Shown one piece after another: positions 1 to 6,476 of a stretch of DNA of 8,336 nucleotides (position 1 is its first letter; the number at the start of each line of letters is the position of its first letter). The notes below the pieces were generated by a model, which saw only the letters and a list, made by a program, of their open reading frames with translations, was not told the origin of the DNA and ran no database searches. Made by a program: the position numbers and the translations under genes. Source of the stretch: Candidatus Pacearchaeota archaeon. Its GTDB lineage: Archaea; Nanobdellota; Nanobdellia; Pacearchaeales; GW2011-AR1. The DNA lies in the NCBI GenBank assembly GCA_003694055.1, contig RFLC01000089.1:1-8336 (forward strand), in the 5' to 3' direction.

Positions 1-371
1 CAGTTGGCCAGCTCTACCTCGGTGGACCCAACGACAAGTTCAGCATTTTTGTCAAGACAAACAAATGGCGCTCGAAGTTAAGGGTTAGGAAGCAAGAGGA
101 GTTTGAAAAACTTGTCAGAGACATCGGCGGAAAAAGTTTGGGCGAGATAATGGACGCGGTCTTCGACGGGGTTTTGAGGACTTATGCCAAGCGCAAAAGG
201 CCTTTTGTTCGCGTTGAGTTGGATGGAAAAACTGAGAGAGAGGTGGGAGCGCTGCTCCAGCTTTTGATGTGTGAGATTATGATGCTCGGCAAGTTGATGG
301 GCGTGAATCCGTTTGATCAGCCAAATGTCGAGGAATATAAAGAAGAGGTCAGGAAACTGCTTGCAAATTGA
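1..371 (+). CDS. pgi: Glucose-6-phosphate isomerase, C-terminal part (5'-truncated by window edge)
   Basis: This is the C-terminal 122 residues of a phosphoglucose isomerase, which interconverts glucose 6-phosphate and fructose 6-phosphate in the cytoplasm. The first whole codon is at base 3 and the TGA stop is at 369-371. The frame is open from the window edge, so the ATG at 138 is internal and not the start. Visible family features are QLYLGGPNDK near the beginning, a KRKRP segment, a helix ending in GKLMGVNPF, and the near-terminal NPFDQPNVEEYK. This last corresponds to the PGI signature NPFDQPGVExxK, whose lysine (codon 339-341) is the expected active-site lysine. The protein ends soon after this motif, as is normal for short archaeal and bacterial PGIs. 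Its stop overlaps the ATG of the glycosyltransferase by one base, so the two are probably co-transcribed and translationally coupled. Motif-based recognition is strong; which PGI subgroup it belongs to cannot be told from this fragment. Confidence 0.9.
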   Translation, partial: VGQLYLGGPNDKFSIFVKTNKWRSKLRVRKQEEFEKLVRDIGGKSLGEIMDAVFDGVLRTYAKRKRPFVRVELDGKTEREVGALLQLLMCEIMMLGKLMGVNPFDQPNVEEYKEEVRKLLAN

Positions 372-1561
372 TGAGAGTGTTGATGTTCGGATGGGAGTTC
401 CCGCCGTACAACAGCGGTGGACTCGGGACAGCATGCAAAGGCTTAGCTAAAGCGCTCGCAAAAAAAGGTGCGAAAATTTTCTTTGTGATGCCGAGGAAAG
501 TTGATGTGGATGCTGACTACCTCGAGTTTATCTTTGCTGACAAAAGCAAGCATTTTGTCGTCAACTCACTCCTCACTCCCTACTCGAGCGTCCAAAGCTA
601 TGCAGAGCGATACATCGAGGAGAAAACATCAAACTCGCTTTACGGGCAGGATTTGTTTGAGGAGATAGAGCGCTATGCAAGGGTTGCTGAGAGCATCGCG
701 AGCTCGGTGGATTTTGATGTGATTCACGCGCACGATTGGATGACATTCAAAGCTGCGTGCAGAGCAAAAAAGGTGAGCAAGAAAAAGCTTGTTGTGCATG
801 TCCACGCAACAGAGTTTGACAGAACAGGTGGGAACGGATTTAACGCAAAGGTTTACGAGATAGAAAAGCAAGGTCTTGAGGAAGCTGACAAAGTAATTGC
901 AGTAAGCAACTACACGAAAAGAAAAATCATCGAGGTCTACGGAATTCCTGAGGAGAAGATTTGCGTTGCGCACAACGGCGTTGAGTTCGAGAACGTCTGC
1001 TTAGAGCGCGCGCACAAACTGAAAGAGAAAAACAAAATTGTTCTTTTCGTCGGCAGGTTGACTTTGCAAAAAGGTCCTGACTACTTCATCTACGCTGCAA
1101 AAAAAGTGCTCGAACTTAAGCCAAACACGATTTTTCTCGTCGCTGGAAGCGGAGACATGGAGTGCTTTTTGATAAACAAAGTTGCTGAGATGGGCATTGC
1201 TGACAGAGTTCTCTTCACCGGTTTTCTCCGCGGCAGAGAGTTAAGCAGAGCTTATGCAATGGCTGATGTTTATGTGATGCCGTCGGTGTCAGAACCTTTT
1301 GGCATCTCGCCTCTCGAAGCCCTGACGCACCAAACTCCTGTTCTAATATCAAAACAATCTGGCGTGTCAGAGGTTTTAAGGCATTGCTTGAAAGCTGATT
1401 TTTGGGATATTGATGAGATTGCAAACAAAATCATCGCCATGCTTTCATTTCCAGAGCTTGGGGATTGCATGCTTGAGAACTCGCAAGAAGAGCTCCCCAA
1501 AATAACTTGGGAGAAAACAGCTGAGAAGTGCATGGAGGTTTATTCGTCTCTAAAATGGTGA
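371..1561 (+). CDS. GT4-family glycosyltransferase, glycogen/starch synthase-like
   Basis: This 396-residue GT-B fold enzyme probably elongates an alpha-1,4-glucan from a nucleotide-activated glucose. The N-terminal domain opens with MFGWEFPPYNSGGLGT (residues 5-20), whose SGGLGT loop is typical of glycogen-synthase-like enzymes, and carries HAHDW at 119-123. The C-terminal domain has the donor-phosphate binding GRL-x-x-QKG (R229, K234) and the E-x7-E pair E308/E316 in SEPFGISPLEAL. It has no signal peptide or membrane segment and is presumably cytosolic. The ATG at 371 is preferred over the TTG one codon upstream because it matches the usual MRVLMFGWEFPP start. It overlaps the pgi stop by one base (TGATG) and has no good Shine-Dalgarno site, which suggests translational coupling. 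The linked GH57 and GH15 genes support a glycogen role over cell-surface glycan synthesis. Donor choice (ADP- or UDP-glucose) cannot be read from sequence. Confidence 0.88.
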   Translation: MRVLMFGWEFPPYNSGGLGTACKGLAKALAKKGAKIFFVMPRKVDVDADYLEFIFADKSKHFVVNSLLTPYSSVQSYAERYIEEKTSNSLYGQDLFEEIERYARVAESIASSVDFDVIHAHDWMTFKAACRAKKVSKKKLVVHVHATEFDRTGGNGFNAKVYEIEKQGLEEADKVIAVSNYTKRKIIEVYGIPEEKICVAHNGVEFENVCLERAHKLKEKNKIVLFVGRLTLQKGPDYFIYAAKKVLELKPNTIFLVAGSGDMECFLINKVAEMGIADRVLFTGFLRGRELSRAYAMADVYVMPSVSEPFGISPLEALTHQTPVLISKQSGVSEVLRHCLKADFWDIDEIANKIIAMLSFPELGDCMLENSQEELPKITWEKTAEKCMEVYSSLKW

Positions 1562-2787
1562 GTGTGTGCTTTTATTTCCAGGTGCATCAGCCGTTCAGGG
1601 TTCGGAAGTACAGAGTGTTCGACATCGGCTCTCCAAACTACTTCAGCTACGAGGGAGAGAGCAACTTAAACAACAAGTTAGTTTTGGAAAAGGTTGCGAG
1701 GAAGTGCTACATTCCTGCGAACAAACTTCTCTTAAAACTTCTTCGCAAGCATGAGAAGTTTAAGGTTTCGTTTTCGCTTTCTGGGGTTGTGATTGAGCAA
1801 TTTGAGAGATTTTTTCCAGAGGTCTTGGATAGTTTCAAAGAGCTAGTGAAGACAGGGAAGGTTGAGTTGCTTGGAGAAACCTATTACCACTCGCTTGCAT
1901 TCCTCAAGTCCCGACGAGAATTTGTTAGGCAGGTGAAAAAACACGAGCGCAAACTCTGGCAGGTTTTCAAGATAAAGCCGCAGGTGTTCAGAAACACAGA
2001 GTTGATTTACAACAACGAGCTGGCAAGGGTTGCAGGAGAGCTTGGTTACAGCGGAGTGCTTGCAGAAGGGCACGAGAAAATTCTCGGCTGGCGCTCCCCG
2101 AATTTTGTTTACTCGCCAGCAGGAGCAAAGAGGATAAAGCTGCTCTTGAAAAATTACAAGTTAAGCGATGACATTGCGTTCAGGTTTTCAGAGCGCTCGT
2201 GGAGCGAGTGGCCATTAACTGCTAGCAAGTTCTCAGCTTGGGTAAGCGCGCTGAACGGAAATGCAGACACAGTTAACTTGTTCATGGATTACGAAACTTT
2301 CGGGGAGCACCAATGGCAGTCCACTGGCATTTTTGAATTCCTAGAGAGCTTGCCGAAGGAATTGCTTAAACATCCTGACAATGATTTCAAAACTCCGTCG
2401 GAAGTTATTGCCAGCTATCCTGCGCGCGACACAATTGACGCGCCTTATTTCATTTCATGGGCTGACATTGAGCGCGACCTGAGCGCATGGCTAGGGAACA
2501 AAATGCAACTCGCTGCGCTAAACTCGCTCTACTCTCTCGAGCAAGATGTCATGCAAACCCGCGATGAAGCTTTAATTGACTCCTGGGCAAAACTGCAAAC
2601 CTCAGACCACTTTTACTACATGTGCACAAAATGGTTTTCCGACGGAGATGTGCACAAATACTTCAATCCTTACGAAAGCCCATACGACGCCTTCATTAAT
2701 TTCATGAACGTGCTCAACGACCTGAAAGCGCGCATCGACGATAAATTAAAAAGGAGGAAACTTTTGAATGATAATAAACATTTATAA
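1555..2787 (+). CDS. GH57 family glycosidase, alpha-amylase type
   Basis: This 410-residue retaining alpha-glucan hydrolase (or transferase) of family GH57 probably cleaves internal alpha-1,4 bonds of glycogen or maltodextrin in the cytoplasm. The conserved GH57 regions appear in order: region 1 HQP at 11-13 in FYFQVHQPF; region 2 GETYYH at 107-112; region 3 VFRNTELIY with candidate nucleophile E149; region 4 LFMDYETFGEHQW with candidate acid/base D245; and region 5 around W302 (SWADIERDLSAWLGNKMQ). All key residues are present and the length is normal for the short archaeal subgroup. ATG 1555 is chosen because the family usually begins a few residues before the CFYFQVHQP segment. An in-frame GTG at 1528 would add nine atypical residues. 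The start lies inside the end of the glycosyltransferase gene (7-nt overlap). A GGAGGT at 1534-1539 sits rather far upstream (15 nt). Hydrolase versus 4-alpha-glucanotransferase activity cannot be separated by eye. Confidence 0.9.
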   Translation: MVSVCFYFQVHQPFRVRKYRVFDIGSPNYFSYEGESNLNNKLVLEKVARKCYIPANKLLLKLLRKHEKFKVSFSLSGVVIEQFERFFPEVLDSFKELVKTGKVELLGETYYHSLAFLKSRREFVRQVKKHERKLWQVFKIKPQVFRNTELIYNNELARVAGELGYSGVLAEGHEKILGWRSPNFVYSPAGAKRIKLLLKNYKLSDDIAFRFSERSWSEWPLTASKFSAWVSALNGNADTVNLFMDYETFGEHQWQSTGIFEFLESLPKELLKHPDNDFKTPSEVIASYPARDTIDAPYFISWADIERDLSAWLGNKMQLAALNSLYSLEQDVMQTRDEALIDSWAKLQTSDHFYYMCTKWFSDGDVHKYFNPYESPYDAFINFMNVLNDLKARIDDKLKRRKLLNDNKHL

Positions 2788-2789
2788 AG
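2776..2789 (+). promoter_or_regulatory. Possible internal archaeal TATA box before the DUF5752/minD/GH15 run
   Basis: An A-rich stretch leads into TTTATAAA (2781-2788), centred about 26 bases before the Shine-Dalgarno of the next gene and 35 bases before its ATG. This spacing would give a very short leader. It overlaps the last codons and stop of the GH57 gene, so it may only be AT-rich coding sequence. It lies at the one larger gap in the gene run, where a second promoter would make sense. Confidence 0.4.
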
Positions 2790-2806
2790 AACAACTTCGT
2801 TGTGGT

Positions 2807-2815
2807 AAAGGAGGT
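2807..2815 (+). promoter_or_regulatory. Strong Shine-Dalgarno site deciding the start of the first DUF5752-like gene
   Basis: AAAGGAGGT ends 4 bases before the ATG at 2820. This fixes the start there and not at the in-frame GTG at 2802, which would place the Shine-Dalgarno inside the coding region. The same nine bases precede the paralogue at 3976, while the neighbouring coupled genes lack such a site. Confidence 0.85.
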
Positions 2816-2819
2816 GTTA

Positions 2820-3185
2820 ATGAAAAAGATACAGCCTAGCGAGTATTTTTATTGTTGCGACGGGAGCGTGTTTAAGAATGTTGAGGAGCTGGCGCGAGGC
2901 GTAAAAAAACTTTCTGTTGAGTGTTTTGCTACGCATGTAAGCAAGGACAAGAATGATTTTGCGAATTGGGTTGAGGGAGTTTTTGGAGAGAAGAAGCTTG
3001 CGAAAGCATTGCGCAAAGCAAAAACTAAGAAGGAAACTGAAAAAGTGCTTGCTCAATGGCTGAAGCACCAGCGAGAGCTTGAAAGGCTGAAAGAGTACGA
3101 GCAGATTTTGCGCGCTAGGAAAGTGTCGTCGGGAAATAGCGAGAAGAAGTTTATGCTAGCTAAAATAAAAGCAATGTTTAGTTGA
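2820..3185 (+). CDS. Small DUF5752-like protein, copy 1 (function unknown)
   Basis: This 121-residue soluble protein has no signal peptide or membrane helix. Its core resembles the archaeal family of unknown function that I recall as DUF5752. It has an aromatic/cysteine opening YFYCCDGSVFKN (9-20), an ELA helix, H39, the signature KNDFANWVE (44-52), then a basic helix LAKALRKAK. Residues about 72-100 are strongly charged, heptad-like and probably helical or coiled coil. A basic tail follows. The second copy at 3976-4281 shares the pattern C-x-DG-x4-N-x2-ELA, the histidine, KNDFA-x-WVE and LA-x2-LR-x-A, so the two are paralogues. Its TGA overlaps the minD ATG by one base. The conserved Cys, Asp, His and Asn could suggest a metal- or ligand-binding fold, but no activity is known to me. 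A partner or adaptor role for the adjacent ATPase or glucan enzymes is inference. The family name is from memory and needs a profile search. Confidence 0.8.
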   Translation: MKKIQPSEYFYCCDGSVFKNVEELARGVKKLSVECFATHVSKDKNDFANWVEGVFGEKKLAKALRKAKTKKETEKVLAQWLKHQRELERLKEYEQILRARKVSSGNSEKKFMLAKIKAMFS

Positions 3186-3964
3186 TGGAAAAGCAAGGCA
3201 AATCAGTCGGAGTTGTTGCAGTGAAAGGTGGAGTAGGCAAAACTACCGTAGGGATAAACCTAGCGAGCGCGCTCGCGCGCGAGTTTGGAAAACAAGTTGT
3301 GCTAGTTGACGCGAACTTCACCACGCCTCATGTCGCGCTTTCTCTCGGACTGGTTGAGCCGCAGCTCTCTCTCCACGACGTGCTGGAAGGAAACTACTCA
3401 GTATTCCAGGCACTGCACTACCACAAGGACGGAAGGTTTTACATACTCCCCGGAAAGCTAAACGCTCGCACGGACAAACACCACAAGCTAAAGAGAGAGG
3501 TTGACAAGCTGAGAAAGCACTTTGATTTTATCGTGATTGATTCCTCGCCTAGCGCGAATGATGAAATGCTTTCTGCAATCTCTGCTTCCGATGAACTTGT
3601 TGTTGTAACAACTCCCGACTACCCAACTTTTAGCTCTACTTTGCAAGCAGTTAAACTTGCTCAAGAGAAAAAGGTTCCTATCGCAGGCATTGTGTTGAAC
3701 TCTGTGCTTGGGAAGAGGTTTGAAATCTCTCCGCGCGAGATTGAGCAAGCGTTGGGAGTGTGCGTTCTGGGAGAAGTGCCTCGCGACAATAAAGTTATCG
3801 AAGCTGTTTACCATGGTTTGCCGGTTATCGTGCACTCTCCTCGACGCAAAGTTTCAAGGCAGTACAAAAAACTTGGAGCTAAACTGCTCGGGCAAGAAAA
3901 CTACGACGCCGGATTTTTAGACAGGCTAAACAAATTCATTGCACGGCTTAGGAATGTGCGTTGA
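3185..3964 (+). CDS. MinD/ParA-family P-loop ATPase
   Basis: This 259-residue deviant-Walker-A ATPase is of the MinD/ParA/Mrp superfamily, whose members dimerise on ATP and position or partition cargo on a membrane or nucleoid surface. Visible are KGGVGKTT at 14-21 (signature lysine K14, P-loop K19), the Walker A' segment LVDANFTTP with D42, Walker B FIVID at 115-119, and a PDYPT loop at 144-148. At the position where many MinD proteins have a second Asp (DxD), this one has N44. The C-terminal 17 residues (about 243-259) form a predicted amphipathic helix, with hydrophobic F244, L245, L248, F251, I252 and L255 against Arg, Lys and Asp. This resembles the MinD membrane-targeting tail. No MinC or MinE gene is in view. 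Its ATG overlaps the preceding stop by one base, and the next gene follows 11 nt after its stop. A role in locating glucan enzymes or granules is inferred from context; chromosome or division-site roles are alternatives. Confidence 0.88.
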   Translation: MEKQGKSVGVVAVKGGVGKTTVGINLASALAREFGKQVVLVDANFTTPHVALSLGLVEPQLSLHDVLEGNYSVFQALHYHKDGRFYILPGKLNARTDKHHKLKREVDKLRKHFDFIVIDSSPSANDEMLSAISASDELVVVTTPDYPTFSSTLQAVKLAQEKKVPIAGIVLNSVLGKRFEISPREIEQALGVCVLGEVPRDNKVIEAVYHGLPVIVHSPRRKVSRQYKKLGAKLLGQENYDAGFLDRLNKFIARLRNVR

Positions 3965-3972
3965 AAGGAGGT
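3964..3972 (+). promoter_or_regulatory. Strong Shine-Dalgarno site deciding the start of the second DUF5752-like gene
   Basis: AAAGGAGGT begins on the last base of the minD stop codon and ends 3 bases before the ATG at 3976. It sets the start there and not at the in-frame TTG at 3961. It is identical to the site before the first copy. Confidence 0.85.
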
Positions 3973-3975
3973 CAA

Positions 3976-4281
3976 ATGGCAAGACTGACAAAAAAGTTGG
4001 CTAAGCAATTCTTGTCCAATTGCGCGCCTGAGCATTGTTTCTGGTGCCGCGACGGAAGGATTCTATGCAATCTGCGCGAGCTCGCAGAGGCGTTGGAGAG
4101 CATGTCTGGAGAGACTTTCAGCTATCACGCGAATAAAGAGAAGAACGACTTTGCGAAATGGGTGGAAGATATTTTCCACGACAGCGCGCTTGCAAGTGAG
4201 TTGCGAAGGGCGCGCAAAGCGAGCGGCGCGGCTAGGAGAGTGAAGGCAAGAATTGCAGAGCTTGAAAAGCTGGCTAAATGA
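3976..4281 (+). CDS. Small DUF5752-like protein, copy 2 (function unknown)
   Basis: This 101-residue soluble protein is a paralogue of the 2820-3185 product. It shares the CFWCRDGRILCN opening (21-32), RELAEALESM, H51, KNDFAKWVE (56-64) and the basic LASELRRARKA helix. It lacks the longer charged tail of copy 1 and ends in a short Ala/Lys/Glu/Arg-rich helix. Four cysteines and a histidine cluster near the N-terminus (C16, H20, C21, C24, C31), which could bind a metal; copy 1 keeps only the position equivalent to C24 (C12). Its stop overlaps the ATG of the GH15 gene (ATGA, 4-nt overlap), so GH15 translation is probably coupled to it. The family assignment (DUF5752) is from memory of the HxN/KxKNDFAxW pattern. 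The function is unknown. Position suggests a link to both the MinD-like ATPase and the glucan-degrading enzymes. Confidence 0.8.
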   Translation: MARLTKKLAKQFLSNCAPEHCFWCRDGRILCNLRELAEALESMSGETFSYHANKEKNDFAKWVEDIFHDSALASELRRARKASGAARRVKARIAELEKLAK

Positions 4282-6254
4282 CCCGCTTCTTTGTTCTCGG
4301 GAATGGCAACATTCTCGTCGGGTTAGACGGGTTCAATCGCATCCGCGATTTTTACTACCCCTACGTCGGGCAGGAAAATCACGTCAATGGAAACAAGCAC
4401 AAAATTGGCATCTGGATAGATGGAAAGTTCAGCTGGCTTGACTCTGGAGAGTGGCGTTTGAAGAGAGCTTACAAGAAAGACACGCTTGTGAGCGAGTTCA
4501 GGGCAACGCACAAACACCTGCAGGTTGAGCTGCGCATGAGCGATGCTGTGCATCACAAAAAAAATTTGTTTTTGAGAGAGGTGATAGTGCGCAACCTCTC
4601 AAACGAAAAACGCACAGCGAGGATTTTTTTCAACCAGCACTTTCACATTTCCGAGGCGAACATCGGCGACACGGTTTATTTCTCCCCTCAGTTGAACGCG
4701 ATAATAAACTACAAGGGAAAAAGGTACTTTCTCATCTCTGGCTTGTGCGAAGGCAAGGGATTTAGCGAGTACGCTTGCGGAGTGGCTGATTTTGCAGGAC
4801 TTGAGGGAACGTATGTCGACGCTGAGGATGGAAAGTTAAGCAAAAACCCAATTGAGCACGGAACAGTTGACTCGACGATTGGTTTTGAATGTGAGCTGGA
4901 ACCGAGAGGTGCGCAAAGGGTTGAGTACTGGATTGCCGTCGGGCAGAAGTTCCGAGAGGTTAAAGAGCTGCACGAGTTTGTTATGGAAAATGGTTTGACG
5001 AATTTGATTAAAGAGACAGAGGTGCACTGGAGGAAGTGGGTGAACAAAGAGCGTTTGTTTTTTTGTAATCTTGGGAAGCAAATTGCCGAGCTGTTTAAGC
5101 GTTCGGTGTTGATAGTGCGCGCACACACTGACAATCGCGGAGCGATAATTGCGGCGAGCGATAGCGATATGTTGTATTTCAAAAAAGACAGCTATGCTTA
5201 CATGTGGCCGCGCGACGGCGCACTGGTTGCTCGCTCACTCGACAGAGTTGGGCATCACACAATGACGCGGCGCTTCTTCGAATTTTGCGCGCGAGTGGCA
5301 AGCGAGGACGGCTACTTGCTCCACAAATACAGGCCAGACTGCTCATTCGGGAGCTCGTGGCATCCTTGGATAGTTGGAAACAAACCAATACTTCCAATCC
5401 AGGAAGATGAAACCGCGCTCCTTCTCGACGCAATTTGGAAGCACTACTCTCGCTACAAAGACAAGGAGTTTGCGCGTGAGATGTACGAGAGTTTTGTTAA
5501 GAAAGCGGCAGACTTTATGTGCAAGTTTCGCGAGAAAAAGACAGGTTTGCCGAAGCCAACTTATGATTTGTGGGAGGAAAAGCTCGGCGTGCACACTTTC
5601 ACTTGCGCAACTGTCTACGCAGGATTGCAAGCGGCGAGCAAACTAGCTAAGGAGTTTGGGAAGGCGAGCGCGAGCGCGCGATACAAGAAAGTTGCAGAGG
5701 AAGTGAGGCGCGCAACCATCAAGCATCTTTACTCACCCGAGGACAAGGTTTTCGTCAAAGGCCTTGTTTGCAATTTAAGCGAGGGAATGAAATTAAAGCT
5801 CGACAAAACTACTGATGCAAGCACGTTTTACGGCTTGTTTGAATACAAGCTCCTGCCGTTGTCTGACGCGCGACTGACTCGCACGATCGAGCTCGCGAAG
5901 CACAAACTTCACTGCCACTCTGCTGTCGGCGGACTCTCGCGTTATGAGAATGACGCGTACTACAGAAAACGCTCTGACTCTGTCGGCAACCCTTGGTTTA
6001 TTTCTAGTTTGTGGCTGGCAGAGTACTACATTGCTAAAGCAAACAGCGCTGAGGAGTTGAAGCCAGCTGAACAGATTTTTGAGTGGGTGGCTAGGTATGC
6101 GCTTGAGACAGGAGTTTTGTCAGAGCAGATTGACCCAGATACAGGAGAGCCGCTTTCTGTAGCTCCTCTAACTTGGAGTCATGCAGGATTTGTTATTGCT
6201 GTTGTAAAATACCTTGAGAAGCTTGAGAGCTTGGGAATGTGCAAAATAAAGTAG
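4278..6254 (+). CDS. GH15 family glucoamylase-type glycoside hydrolase
   Basis: This 658-residue protein matches prokaryotic GH15 enzymes, inverting exo-hydrolases that release beta-glucose from non-reducing ends of alpha-glucans. Residues 1 to about 265 are the N-terminal beta-sandwich domain, opening with the characteristic LGNGNILVGLDGFNRIRDFYYP (split here as LGNGNILVGLDGFN, 7-20, and RIRDFYYP, 21-28). Residues about 266-650 form the (alpha/alpha)6 barrel. This carries SYAYMWPRDGA around 305-315, PIQEDETA at 373-380, YDLWEE at 429-434 with candidate general acid E433, and VLSEQIDP at 613-620 with candidate general base E616, followed by APLTWSHA. No signal peptide is seen, so it is probably intracellular, fitting glycogen or maltodextrin use. 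The start overlaps the previous stop by 4 nt without a clear Shine-Dalgarno site. Related GH15 members act on trehalose or isomalto-oligosaccharides, so the exact substrate is open. No transcription terminator is evident after the stop. Confidence 0.92.
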   Translation: MTRFFVLGNGNILVGLDGFNRIRDFYYPYVGQENHVNGNKHKIGIWIDGKFSWLDSGEWRLKRAYKKDTLVSEFRATHKHLQVELRMSDAVHHKKNLFLREVIVRNLSNEKRTARIFFNQHFHISEANIGDTVYFSPQLNAIINYKGKRYFLISGLCEGKGFSEYACGVADFAGLEGTYVDAEDGKLSKNPIEHGTVDSTIGFECELEPRGAQRVEYWIAVGQKFREVKELHEFVMENGLTNLIKETEVHWRKWVNKERLFFCNLGKQIAELFKRSVLIVRAHTDNRGAIIAASDSDMLYFKKDSYAYMWPRDGALVARSLDRVGHHTMTRRFFEFCARVASEDGYLLHKYRPDCSFGSSWHPWIVGNKPILPIQEDETALLLDAIWKHYSRYKDKEFAREMYESFVKKAADFMCKFREKKTGLPKPTYDLWEEKLGVHTFTCATVYAGLQAASKLAKEFGKASASARYKKVAEEVRRATIKHLYSPEDKVFVKGLVCNLSEGMKLKLDKTTDASTFYGLFEYKLLPLSDARLTRTIELAKHKLHCHSAVGGLSRYENDAYYRKRSDSVGNPWFISSLWLAEYYIAKANSAEELKPAEQIFEWVARYALETGVLSEQIDPDTGEPLSVAPLTWSHAGFVIAVVKYLEKLESLGMCKIK

Positions 6255-6335
6255 CTCTGTTAAACTGCTATCGCTGCAAATCTATTAACTAAGTTGTTTG
6301 GGCCTCTGGCGGGAATTTCATGCGGCTTGCCCGGC

Positions 6336-6400
6336 TTTGCGCGCTGCCGCTGCTTTGAGTTGCGCACGCGGCGCGAGTTTTCTAAAGCAGGACGCGCGAG
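6336..6400. other. GC-rich nested inverted repeat, possible structured RNA
   Basis: Three nested pairings can be drawn: an outer one, 6336-6343 with 6393-6400 (GCGCG/CGCGC core plus wobble pairs); a middle one, CTGCTTT 6350-6356 with AAAGCAG 6384-6390; and an inner GCGC 6362-6365 with GCGC 6371-6374. Together they form an imperfect rod of about 65 nt. An alternative pairing of CGCG 6340-6343 plus CCGC 6347-6350 with 6368-6375 is also possible. It matches no RNA family I recognise. GC-rich sequence pairs easily by chance, so this is only a candidate. Confidence 0.3.
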
Positions 6401-6426
6401 AAAAACTTTGCAATAGGGAGAGAAAT

Positions 6427-6446
6427 GTATATACAAACGTATATAC
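6427..6446. promoter_or_regulatory. Twin palindromic GTATATAC boxes
   Basis: Two exact copies of the self-palindrome GTATATAC (6427-6434 and 6439-6446) are separated by AAAC, giving a 12-bp repeat period. They could be a tandem TATA box pair or an operator for a dimeric regulator. A purine-rich AGAGAAAT just before the first copy resembles a BRE for rightward transcription. Initiation 25-27 bases downstream of the second copy would fall near 6469, giving leuS an approximately 90-nt leader. Confidence 0.45.
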
Positions 6447-6476
6447 GCAGTCAAGCAAAAGGCGCGCAGGGGTTTT

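Noticed and set aside
4709..5182. 157-codon minus-strand open frame
   Set aside because: It is antisense to the well-supported GH15 gene, with no start signals and no recognisable motif.
6280..6400. tRNA or other standard RNA gene in the gap
   Set aside because: No GGTTCRAATCC-like T-arm, no anticodon arm with a plausible acceptor stem on either strand, and no recognisable SRP, RNase P or 5S motifs.
6260..6454. 64-codon minus-strand open frame in the intergenic region, ending in a NNLVNRFAAIAV-like tail
   Set aside because: It needs a TTG start placed inside the GTATATAC boxes, has no ribosome binding site, has basic low-complexity composition in the GC-rich part and no recognisable domain. 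It is kept only as a note within the intergenic entry.
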